64,000 nucleotides of DNA from CAYYYP01 sp964475985 (GTDB taxonomy: Bacteria; Bdellovibrionota; UBA1018; CAYHWW01), in NCBI GenBank assembly GCA_964475985.1, contig CAYYYP010000011.1, positions 15,393-79,392 of the forward strand. The letters are read 5' to 3'. Positions 9,037 to 16,469 of this stretch are shown piece after piece (the first letter of the stretch is position 1; every line of letters starts with the position of its first letter). Both the position numbers and the translations under genes were made by a program. The notes under the pieces were generated by a model. That model saw nothing but the letters and a program-made list of their open reading frames with translations. It searched no databases and had not been told where the DNA came from.

Positions 9037-9236
9037 AAGCTCTCAAATCTGCTGTGCGAAGCGCGTGCCAAGTTGTCTGCTCGCCGCAGATAGCCTTGTG
9101 TTGCCAAATAGAGGCGATCACAAGGCACAAAATGTCCCGTAAGCGAGACAGGATTTCTCGTTTTGGAAAGTGGGACTTTCCAGAAGTGGAGAGCGGCAAT
9201 TTCTAAAATCTGGTGCCGAAAATCTTCTCTTAGCAT
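9033..9236 (-). CDS. Possible 67-aa operon leader protein
   Basis: Small ORF at the very head of the molybdoenzyme operon. Its TGA overlaps the next start as ATGA, the same junction used by the following two genes. Its ATG lies about 42 bp from the centre of the Fnr-type box, so a promoter with the box near -41 would give an mRNA with almost no leader. The sequence (MLREDFRHQILEIAALHFWK...) matches no family I know and has no signal peptide. GAGG lies only two bases before the ATG. A competing reading frame at 9002-9199 lacks these features. It may be a chance ORF. Confidence 0.4.
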   Translation of the reverse strand: MLREDFRHQILEIAALHFWKVPLSKTRNPVSLTGHFVPCDRLYLATQGYLRRADNLARASHSRFESL

Positions 9237-9268
9237 GTCCTCACGGTATCGCGAGGCTACGGACTTCA

Positions 9269-9288
9269 GGTATGATCTGGGTCATACC
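9269..9288. promoter_or_regulatory. Fnr/Dnr-type regulator box
   Basis: GGTATGA-TCTGGG-TCATACC is a perfect 7-6-7 inverted repeat in the divergent gap between the molybdoenzyme operon and the Crp/Fnr gene. Its core TGATCTGGGTCA is a close variant of the Fnr box TTGAT-N4-ATCAA. The centre is about 42 bp from the ATG at 9236 and about 49 bp from the ATG at 9327, so it could activate both directions. The same core occurs at 15322-15339. Confidence 0.7.
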
Positions 9289-9326
9289 GATTCCGACATA
9301 TTTTGCGTCAAATAGAGAGTAAGAAA

Positions 9327-10061
9327 ATGAATGCTCATAACGAACGAGTTCAAAAAACAATCACAAGTGATCTGAGAAGTCTTAGGTGCACGGCAGGTCT
9401 ACCTTCCGAAGTACAGGCACTTCTCGCCTCCGTTGCTGTGAAGCGAAGATTCAAAGCAAATGAGTACATCTGGGAGATGGGTGATCCTGGAGAGTTTTTA
9501 GCCATTGTGCAATCAGGGCTTGTCGAAGTGGCTCGCTATTCCAGCGCTGATGAAGAAATGGCGATGGGTGTGTTTGGCCCATCCGATGTGATTGGAATCT
9601 CTGCCGTTATGAAAAAGACAGTCTATCCGGGAAGTGCAAGAGTTATTGCTCCAGGATCAGAGCTGATTAAACTTTATCTAAGACCTGTTCTTCAGCGCAA
9701 AGATCCCATCATCGCGGAAGTCCATACCTGGATCAGAGAGATGATGCTTCTCCATGAACAGGTCTTAAGAGATAAGATTGATATTTTAAACGCAGGAAGC
9801 GTTGAAAGCAAAGTTTTCGAGCTCTTCAATCATCTCATTAGAAGATTTGGAAAGCACGAATCTCACTTGCGTCATTTTATTCCCATTCAACTCACACGAG
9901 CTCAGGTTGGAAAGCTTACAGACGTTCGCGTTGAAACAATCATCAGACTTATAAGTCGGTGGCAAAAGCAAAAGCTCGTTCATTGGACAAAAGACGGGAT
10001 TTTGATCGAAAACCTACCTCTACTTGAAAAAAGTTTAACTCGAAATAGAAGGCTAAAATGA
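9327..10061 (+). CDS. Crp/Fnr-family transcription regulator
   Basis: Regulator of 244 residues: a cyclic-nucleotide-like beta-barrel domain (about residues 30-130), a long dimer helix, and a C-terminal winged helix with the recognition segment DVRVETIIRLISRW. Only one cysteine is present, so it cannot carry the Fnr [4Fe-4S] cluster; a Dnr/NnrR-like NO sensor is more likely. In Fnr the recognition helix reads VETISR; here Ser is replaced by Ile, which fits the altered half-site ATGA(T/C) seen in the local boxes. The ATG at 9327 has AGAGAG upstream. It overlaps nnrS by ATGA and probably controls both nitrogen-oxide operons and itself. Confidence 0.9.
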   Translation: MNAHNERVQKTITSDLRSLRCTAGLPSEVQALLASVAVKRRFKANEYIWEMGDPGEFLAIVQSGLVEVARYSSADEEMAMGVFGPSDVIGISAVMKKTVYPGSARVIAPGSELIKLYLRPVLQRKDPIIAEVHTWIREMMLLHEQVLRDKIDILNAGSVESKVFELFNHLIRRFGKHESHLRHFIPIQLTRAQVGKLTDVRVETIIRLISRWQKQKLVHWTKDGILIENLPLLEKSLTRNRRLK

Positions 10062-11299
10062 AAGAAACCTTTTTTTCTAAAATCGATCCTTACCAAATCC
10101 TCTTTCCGCTAGGGCTTGCTCATGCCATTTTTGGGGGCTCGCTTTGGATTTTATTTTCCTTAAAGCTTGCACCATACCCAGGCCCACTGCATGCGCATCA
10201 CATGGTGGATGGATTTTTGCTTTCCTTTGCCGCAGGTTTTTTGCTGACCGCAATTCCTAGGTTTACAGGCGCTGATCGCTCTTCGCCCACGGAGCTTATG
10301 ATCGCTACTGCGCTTTCAGTTCTTTCCTTTTTTGAATCAAGGTCAATCGTAGCTTTTGGAATGCTTTTATTTCTTTCCACCTTTTTTGGAAGACGAATCA
10401 AAAAAAGAACGTTTTCGCCACCACCTCATTTTTTGTTTCTACCTATTGGCCTTTTGCTTGGGTTATCGGGATCGGCGCTTTTGTCTCTCGTGCAATTTGG
10501 CTTCATTGATGCCCGGTGTTTAACTGCAGCGCGTCTATTTCTCTATTATGGAATGATGCTTTCTTTTCTCTTAGGCATCGGAGCAAAGCTCATTTCGGCA
10601 CTCCTTGGATGGACAGCACCGCCTACGCATCGTATCGAGCCGCTAAACTCACTCAATCGTCCTCAAAAACTAAGCTCAAATAAGTGGGTCATTCCATCAA
10701 CTCAAGGCGCGGTCTTTCTTTCAAGCTTTGCCATTGAACTTGCCGTTGCACCCGGAGTAGGAAGGGCGATTCGAGCCTCTTGTGCCACCTGGATAGGAAT
10801 TCAAAATTGGAAGCTCTATAAAAAGCCGCAAGTGCAAGGAAAGCTTCCTTTTTGGCTTTGGATTTCGGCCTGGTTTTTAATCTCTGGTCTTTGGATTCAC
10901 GCACTCTTCCCGTCTTTAGGTATCCATGCAGCGCATCTCATTTTTATCTCAGGCTTTGGATTGATTACGATGCTTGTTGCTTCAAGAGTGACGCTCGCCC
11001 ATGGAGGTTATTCACTTGAACTTGAATCCAGATCCAAGATTTTTGCCACGACAAGCTTGCTCATTATCCTAGCCGCTTTAACAAGGGTAACTGCCGCCTG
11101 GACACCGACCTATTTCCAGCACTTGGCATATGCAGGAGCAGTTTGGGTCATTTCGATCTTGGGTTGGAGCGCTTTCTTTTTACCGAAAATCCTCTTTCAT
11201 TCGACCCATATTTTCTCATTTAGGAAAACCTGGAGCAAATACAGACGCTGTGTTTGCGGAAAGAAGCATCATCATGGAACACAAGACGCGCAAATCTAA
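10058..11299 (+). CDS. nnrS: NnrS-family haem/copper membrane protein
   Basis: Polytopic inner-membrane protein of 413 residues with about 12 hydrophobic helices. The NnrS family eases nitric oxide stress and is typically under NO-responsive Fnr-type regulators. The first helices carry the conserved HAHHMVDGFLLSFAAGFLLTA block and PRFTG, with further His residues in helices near HALFPSLGIHAAHL. The C-terminus ends in a Cys/His-rich tail (RCVCGKKHHHG) that I do not recall as typical and that might bind metal. It starts inside the regulator stop and overlaps the DGC gene by 26 bp, so the genes are cotranscribed. Identification is firm. Confidence 0.9.
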   Translation: MKETFFSKIDPYQILFPLGLAHAIFGGSLWILFSLKLAPYPGPLHAHHMVDGFLLSFAAGFLLTAIPRFTGADRSSPTELMIATALSVLSFFESRSIVAFGMLLFLSTFFGRRIKKRTFSPPPHFLFLPIGLLLGLSGSALLSLVQFGFIDARCLTAARLFLYYGMMLSFLLGIGAKLISALLGWTAPPTHRIEPLNSLNRPQKLSSNKWVIPSTQGAVFLSSFAIELAVAPGVGRAIRASCATWIGIQNWKLYKKPQVQGKLPFWLWISAWFLISGLWIHALFPSLGIHAAHLIFISGFGLITMLVASRVTLAHGGYSLELESRSKIFATTSLLIILAALTRVTAAWTPTYFQHLAYAGAVWVISILGWSAFFLPKILFHSTHIFSFRKTWSKYRRCVCGKKHHHGTQDAQI

Positions 11300-11705
11300 A
11301 CCTCCTCTCATTTATTCCTGCTCAGGCTGCTCCAGTGCCGCACAGCTCGCTAATAACCTTGCCATTAAGGCAGATCGCGAGGGATTAGCCGAGATGTCTT
11401 GCATTGCAGGCGTCGGAGGAGATGTTCCATCCTTAATCAGAGTCGCAAAATCAGGCCGCCCGATTGTAGCCATTGACGGTTGTCCGCTTCGTTGTGCCGA
11501 AAGCTGCTTAAAAAGGCATGGTGTCACACCTTCGGTTCATTTTACGCTGTCAGATTTTCAGATTAAAAAGACCTTTCATCAAGAATTTGCTCCGAACGAT
11601 TCAGAGAAGGTTTATTCAGAGATTAAGCCTAAAATCGAAGCGCTGCGCTCCCAAGAAGAAGACAAAGAAGAGGGCTCGGATTCGGAAGATCAGGAGGGAT
11701 CTTAA
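11274..11705 (+). CDS. DGC-domain putative zinc-binding protein
   Basis: Protein of 143 residues. YSCSGCSSAAQLAN opens the domain and IDGCPLRCAESCLKRHG gives the Asp-Gly-Cys signature that names the DGC family, whose cysteines are predicted to bind zinc. The last 25 residues are strongly acidic. Its biochemical role is unknown; DGC genes are often found near respiratory and NO-related genes. The ATG at 11274 lies inside the end of nnrS. The longer in-frame reading from 11130 is rejected because it would lie wholly within nnrS and precedes the domain. The radical SAM gene follows after one base. Confidence 0.8.
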   Translation: MEHKTRKSKPPLIYSCSGCSSAAQLANNLAIKADREGLAEMSCIAGVGGDVPSLIRVAKSGRPIVAIDGCPLRCAESCLKRHGVTPSVHFTLSDFQIKKTFHQEFAPNDSEKVYSEIKPKIEALRSQEEDKEEGSDSEDQEGS

Positions 11706-11706
11706 T

Positions 11707-12486
11707 GTGAATCCTTCTTTCCCAGGTGCCGCTTTTTGCCCCATCATTTATGGTCCCGTGCAAAGTCGAAGGCACGGAAGATCTCTCGGAGTGAATCTAG
11801 GGATTCCTCATCAAAAGATCTGCACCTGGGGCTGCATTTATTGCCAATGTGGAATGGGCGAAAGAAGAGAGATTAAGCCCACCGAACGGACTGTCTCAGC
11901 AGAAGAGATTATTTCTTTAATTGAAATTGCTCTAAAAAGAGATCCCAAGATCGATTCGATCACTTTTGCTGGAAATACCGAACCAACAGCGCACCCTGGT
12001 TTTCTTGAAATTATTCAAAGTGTTTTGAAACTGAGGAGGGATCTTCAAGGCCAGTGGATCATCAATTGCCTCACTAATGGCTCGGAACTGGATCGACCCA
12101 AAGTCTTAGAAGCATGCGCTCTATTAGATGACACATGGACAAAGCTCGATTGTGGGATTGACGACCTTTTTCAAAGACTCAATCGCCCTCTTTCTCGAAT
12201 TGGTGGGATTAGAGGACACGTTGAAAGAATCAAAAAGCTGAAAGCAATTTCCATTCAAACTTTAGTGTGGCGCTCGGATGAAAACCCACAGCTATCCAAT
12301 TGGACCAATGGAAATAGGAATGCTCTTCTTGAAATCTACTCTGAGCTTAAACCAAGAAAGATTCACCTAACCACGATTGCTAGAAATCCTGCTGTACCAA
12401 CGCTAAAGGCCGTACCTAAAAGTGAACTCCTGGAATTTTCGGCTCAGGTAAAAGGACATGGGCTCGCTCTTGAGGTCTTTGAATGA
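11707..12486 (+). CDS. Radical SAM protein, COG0731-like
   Basis: Radical SAM enzyme of 259 residues with the cluster motif C-T-W-G-C-I-Y-C-Q-C and the preceding PVQSRRHGRSLGVNLG block typical of the COG0731 group, which also contains archaeal wyosine-base enzymes. TFAGNTEPTAHP is the GGEP-like SAM-binding segment. The GTG start at 11707 has AGGAGG nine bases upstream. A reading from an upstream ATG would overlap the DGC gene by nearly 190 bp. Bacterial members have no settled substrate. Position between a DGC gene and a membrane PAP2-type gene, behind nnrS, suggests a co-regulated function I cannot name. Confidence 0.8.
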   Translation: MNPSFPGAAFCPIIYGPVQSRRHGRSLGVNLGIPHQKICTWGCIYCQCGMGERREIKPTERTVSAEEIISLIEIALKRDPKIDSITFAGNTEPTAHPGFLEIIQSVLKLRRDLQGQWIINCLTNGSELDRPKVLEACALLDDTWTKLDCGIDDLFQRLNRPLSRIGGIRGHVERIKKLKAISIQTLVWRSDENPQLSNWTNGNRNALLEIYSELKPRKIHLTTIARNPAVPTLKAVPKSELLEFSAQVKGHGLALEVFE

Positions 12487-13400
12487 CAAAGACCCTCGTT
12501 TCACCCAAGTTTCATCTCAGCGCCTTACGAGATGAAAAAACTATTTCGGTCTTTGGGGTGCTTTTTTATTGGACGCTTCTAAATTACTACCACTTACTAA
12601 AAATAGAACACTTTGTCGTGGGACTACTTACAGTGATTCTTTTCTGGGGGGGTGAGAAGCTTTCCAAATGGCGGGCACTTGTATTTCCCCTCCTTCTGAC
12701 GGGTATGGTCTATGATAGTCAACGCCTCTATAGCGATCTTCTTCGAGGGACTATTCACGTCGTAGAACCATATCGATTTGATCGATACTTTTTTGGAATA
12801 AGGTCGGCAAATCAGATCGTAACTCCCAATGAATGGTGGCAGCTTCATCTTCATTCACTTTTAGATTTTCTATGTGGATTTGCGTATCTTATTTTTATCC
12901 CTGAATTTTTCTTAGTCGTATTTTATTTTCTCTTTTGCTTGGGAGAAAGGGAATCAAAGCTTGCCCGCCAAATGAGTTGGGGATTTTTTTGGCTCAATGC
13001 TTTAGGCTACAGCACTTATTACTGGTACGCGGCTGCTCCACCTTGGTATGTCGCTGAACATGGCTTTGGTCCCGCAGATCTGACTACATCAGCTAGTCTT
13101 GGCGGCTGCCTCAGGTTTGATCAAATCATTGGGCTTCCCATTTTTAAAACCTGGTATGGACACTCTGCTGATGTTTTTGGCGCGATTCCATCTTTGCATG
13201 TGGCTTATCCGTTCTTAGCCTTCATCTACGCACTGAAAGTAAAGAAGCTTCGCATTTGGAGTCTATTCTTTTTCGTTTTGGTATCGTTTTCAGCTGTCTA
13301 TCTCAATCACCACTACATCCTCGATATTCTCTGGGGTACAGCTTACGCTGTCATCATTGGGTTTATGCCTGAGGTACTGAGTCGCTGCAGGGGCACGTAG
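12483..13400 (+). CDS. PAP2/AUR1-like membrane phosphatase or transferase
   Basis: Integral membrane protein, 305 residues, six or more hydrophobic helices. GAIPSLHVAYP (about residue 234) and YLNHHYILDILWG (about residue 270) match the second and third catalytic motifs of the PAP2_3/AUR1 group, with catalytic His residues facing the periplasm. Fungal AUR1 makes inositol phosphorylceramide; bacterial relatives act on lipid phosphates or sphingolipid-like substrates. The ATG overlaps the stop of the radical SAM gene (ATGA), so it is the last gene of the nnrS transcript. Why a lipid enzyme is tied to an NO-response operon is unclear. Confidence 0.75.
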   Translation: MTKTLVSPKFHLSALRDEKTISVFGVLFYWTLLNYYHLLKIEHFVVGLLTVILFWGGEKLSKWRALVFPLLLTGMVYDSQRLYSDLLRGTIHVVEPYRFDRYFFGIRSANQIVTPNEWWQLHLHSLLDFLCGFAYLIFIPEFFLVVFYFLFCLGERESKLARQMSWGFFWLNALGYSTYYWYAAAPPWYVAEHGFGPADLTTSASLGGCLRFDQIIGLPIFKTWYGHSADVFGAIPSLHVAYPFLAFIYALKVKKLRIWSLFFFVLVSFSAVYLNHHYILDILWGTAYAVIIGFMPEVLSRCRGT

Positions 13401-13458
13401 TGATTCGACTTCTCTCAGTTTTTAATCTTTTATCGAGAATATTTTTTCGACAGCAAAA

Positions 13459-15297
13459 TCAAATTTCACTCAAAATTGCAGACAGTTCCTTAATGTACTC
13501 ATCAGAATAATTGATTGTCATTTCTCGTGAAGCAAAAAACGGATTCATCATCGTCATTCGGATGAGCACCACTTCATCGGAATCGCGCTTTGCCATCCAA
13601 GAGGGAGTCCATTGATCAAGATAGGCGGTATACGATTTCCAATGAAGAGATGTTTTGGAAACCATGAAAGCGCTATCCTGGTGCTTAGGAGAAAACCTGT
13701 CAAATACACGCAGCGTGCGCTCGTTACTTTTAGAAATGGACTCTCCTAGTTTTGCGCAGGTAAAACACAAGATATTCGTGTCACAGCCTGGGGCAACCTG
13801 AAGCGGAAGATTCTCTACAATGAGCCTTTTCCCGAGCTCTTTAGAAATTCTTGCCGTTCGCTCTAAAAGAAGCCCGTATCCATTTGGATTCAATCCCATC
13901 GTTTTTGCCGTCATCCACGTGGCGATTGCACCTGCTGCGGAACGAGAGCCTTCGATGGTATAGGGGCCTTTATCCTGCGTTTCATCGAAGTCGATGTAAG
14001 GCGCATCATCAAAGGTGCTAAAATAGTAGTCTCTTTTGTCCCGAGTTAAAAAAGCCCCAGATGCATAAGGAACATAGCCCAGTTTATGCGGATCTAAGGT
14101 TACTGAATCCACTCGCGAGATCGCATGTAGGGCGTCTTTACTTTGAGACGAAAGCGCTATTGAATGGTTTAGATCCACGGTTCTAAAATATCCACCAAAG
14201 GCGGCATCCACGTGATGCCAGATGTGAATCCCACTTCCTTTTTTCCAATGATCAAGCACATCTTGAACCTTGTTCACTGGATCAATCCCACCCAGTTCCG
14301 TCGTCCCAACCACTGAGACCACAGCCAAGACAGGGCGGCCTTTGACAATGGCTAAATCTAAGAGTTGCTTTAAATGGTCGATGGATAATCTGCCGTGAGA
14401 ATCAAGTTGAATGGGCCATAACGCTTCAGCACCGAGGCCCAGCATCCGGCATCCTTTTTTCCAGGAGTAATGCTTGTTTTCAGGTACTAGAAGTACAGGT
14501 CCCAAAAATTCTTGTCCGCCACTCAGTATCTCAATACGATCAGAAAGCTCTATGGGATTTGCTACTCCCATTTTCCATTTTGCAATCTCAGATTGACTAA
14601 TAGATGCATGCTGGATCTTGGCCATAGCATCATCAAGCTGGTTCCATCCAGAGTGAGCAGAGAGCGTGGGATCGAAGGACTCTATTTTTCTTGATTCTTT
14701 AAGCGCAGCCTGACTGGCAAGCCAAAGTGCCATTCGAGATTGCGCGCGGATTAAAGCTTCAAGGTTAGCAATAGTCCCACCCGAAGTGAAATGACCAGCT
14801 CCCGATTGGCTCGGGAATCCCACCATGGAAAGAAGAAACTCAATTGCTTCATTTTCGATTTGGGTACCAACACGAGAGGATTCGCCAGAAATATTATTGG
14901 GATTATGTAGAAGTGTAACCACATGACCAAAAAGAGCAGGAAGTGAAACTTCGGAGAACATGTGGCCTACATAACGAGGCGAAAACTTAGGAACCTCCTG
15001 TTCAAGTCTTGCTAGAAGATCCATGGTTACTTTTTGGAAGATCTCTTTTCGCTCAATGAAGCTGTGAGAACTTTGATCAAGCGTGCTGATCGCAGAACCA
15101 TCCTCTGGAAAAAGGGACTTTCGCCAGCTAGTCCAGCGCTCAAAAACGGAATCTAAGAGCGCTAAAACCCATGGGGCGTTTTCTGCTTGAGGCCCAAGAA
15201 AAAAACTCTTGAGCGCCACCTCCTTAGGGTCACATTTGGGTTTGATGGGTTTTCTGGTCGATTTCGCCATTCTGCTTCCTTTGAGTTCAGTCTTCAT
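13459..15297 (-). CDS. PLP-dependent group II decarboxylase
   Basis: Cytoplasmic amino-acid decarboxylase family protein, up to 612 residues, longer than the usual 470-550. HVDAAFGGYF gives the PLP-nitrogen-binding D364 and LDPHKLGYVPYASGAF the Schiff-base K405. FTSGGTIANLEALIRA is the cofactor phosphate loop. Substrate (glutamate, aspartate, tyrosine or other) cannot be decided. Two starts are possible: 15297, or 15270 with AAAGGA at better spacing, giving 603 residues. It is the only minus-strand gene between the two nitrogen-oxide operons, and its 5' end faces the box at 15322-15339, so it may also be under Fnr-type control. Confidence 0.85.
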   Translation of the reverse strand: MKTELKGSRMAKSTRKPIKPKCDPKEVALKSFFLGPQAENAPWVLALLDSVFERWTSWRKSLFPEDGSAISTLDQSSHSFIERKEIFQKVTMDLLARLEQEVPKFSPRYVGHMFSEVSLPALFGHVVTLLHNPNNISGESSRVGTQIENEAIEFLLSMVGFPSQSGAGHFTSGGTIANLEALIRAQSRMALWLASQAALKESRKIESFDPTLSAHSGWNQLDDAMAKIQHASISQSEIAKWKMGVANPIELSDRIEILSGGQEFLGPVLLVPENKHYSWKKGCRMLGLGAEALWPIQLDSHGRLSIDHLKQLLDLAIVKGRPVLAVVSVVGTTELGGIDPVNKVQDVLDHWKKGSGIHIWHHVDAAFGGYFRTVDLNHSIALSSQSKDALHAISRVDSVTLDPHKLGYVPYASGAFLTRDKRDYYFSTFDDAPYIDFDETQDKGPYTIEGSRSAAGAIATWMTAKTMGLNPNGYGLLLERTARISKELGKRLIVENLPLQVAPGCDTNILCFTCAKLGESISKSNERTLRVFDRFSPKHQDSAFMVSKTSLHWKSYTAYLDQWTPSWMAKRDSDEVVLIRMTMMNPFFASREMTINYSDEYIKELSAILSEI

Positions 15298-15321
15298 CTT
15301 CCCTTAATATATCCAGTTTCT

Positions 15322-15339
15322 TTATGACCTAGATCATAA
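15322..15339. promoter_or_regulatory. Fnr/Dnr-type regulator box before the nirK operon
   Basis: TTATGA-CCTAGA-TCATAA is a perfect 6-6-6 inverted repeat with core TGACCTAGATCA, nearly the same as the box at 9269-9288. Its centre is about 64 bp before the ATG at 15394. A box at -41 would put the transcript start near 15372. Confidence 0.7.
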
Positions 15340-15393
15340 GAGATTGAATGGTTTCGACCGATCATTTGTATTAAAGAAGGGAGCGCAGACCCT

Positions 15394-16434
15394 ATGGATA
15401 AGAGTGCTAATTTCGTCTCGAAAGAAAATTTAAAAACAAGAATTCTACTTTTCTTCCTTGTCATAGGATGCGCATCACTTTGGATGCCCCTCGCTAAGGC
15501 CCAAGAACCAGACTCTCTGGATTCACATAAGATTTCGCCTCAAACTGAGAATGAAAAACCAACCGAGCAATCTGTTGCTTCACAAAACTTAGCCCCTTAC
15601 GCTATGCCTTGGCAACTTCGCACCATCATCCCTGGAACGGGGGCGCGATTTGATTCGGCGGTTGCCTTTTATGATGATAAGAACGGGAACGCGGCTGGAA
15701 CTGCGATTGCGAGCATGCTGGGCGGGAATTATAAGCTTTTGCCTGAGCTTGCTTTGTCGATACGAGTTGGATTCGTAAATAATAACCCTCCTGCAAGCGC
15801 TCCTTCCGCCACTTCCTTTATCAATCCGTTTTTGGGTGGACTTTATTCGTTTAAGCTCTCTAGTGATTTTCGATTGGGTTTTTTCCTGGGCGTAACCGTC
15901 CCACTTGGAACAGGCGGCGGGAATTATCCAGATCCAGCGATTCAATCGGCTAACTCGGCAGGGATTCTTGCGCGCTCGGCCATGGATAACGCTCTTTTTG
16001 CCGTGAACTATTTCACAGTAATCCCTGGGGTTGATCTTGCCTACATCGCACATGGGTTTACCGTTCAGCTTGAGGCAACGCTTCTTCAATTAACCCGCGT
16101 GCGTGGTGAGCAAATCGACAAAGATCCTTCGCGCACTAATTTTACATCAGGCGTCGCGGTGGGCTATGCCTTTTCGCCACAAGTTTTTCTTGAAAGCGAG
16201 CTTCGCTATCAGCGCTGGCTGGATAATCAAACGGTGGCCGCTTCTGCTTCACCTGCAACCGAGAATTTATCCTTTGCGGTAGGGCCAAGGTTTCAACTTA
16301 AAACAGGCAATCTTACGATGAAGCCTGGGCTTGCCTATGCTCAAGGAATTTCAGGTCCCATGGCACATGGGGGCTATACATATCCGACAAATAGTGACAA
16401 AATTATCTTTTTTGATATTCCAGTGAGTTTTTAG
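15394..16434 (+). CDS. Predicted outer-membrane beta-barrel protein
   Basis: Exported protein of 346 residues. Residues about 15-36 form a signal peptide ending at LAKAQ. The mature part alternates short amphipathic strands with Gly/Asn/Ser turns (GFFLGVTVPLGTGGGNY, GVAVGYAFSPQVFLESELRYQRW) and ends in phenylalanine (DIPVSF), the usual signature for outer-membrane barrel insertion. It contains no enzyme motif. It is the first gene behind the Fnr-type box and is followed by nirK after 35 bp, so it may serve as a channel for nitrite or other ions. That role is inferred from position alone. Confidence 0.75.
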   Translation: MDKSANFVSKENLKTRILLFFLVIGCASLWMPLAKAQEPDSLDSHKISPQTENEKPTEQSVASQNLAPYAMPWQLRTIIPGTGARFDSAVAFYDDKNGNAAGTAIASMLGGNYKLLPELALSIRVGFVNNNPPASAPSATSFINPFLGGLYSFKLSSDFRLGFFLGVTVPLGTGGGNYPDPAIQSANSAGILARSAMDNALFAVNYFTVIPGVDLAYIAHGFTVQLEATLLQLTRVRGEQIDKDPSRTNFTSGVAVGYAFSPQVFLESELRYQRWLDNQTVAASASPATENLSFAVGPRFQLKTGNLTMKPGLAYAQGISGPMAHGGYTYPTNSDKIIFFDIPVSF

Positions 16435-16469
16435 TGGCTTGGATTCTCCGGACGGAAAGGACTGGGTAA

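Noticed and set aside
9002..9199. Minus-strand ORF overlapping the operon head
   Set aside because: It lacks a ribosome site and overlaps the 285-aa gene in another frame; the 67-aa frame with the ATGA junction is preferred.
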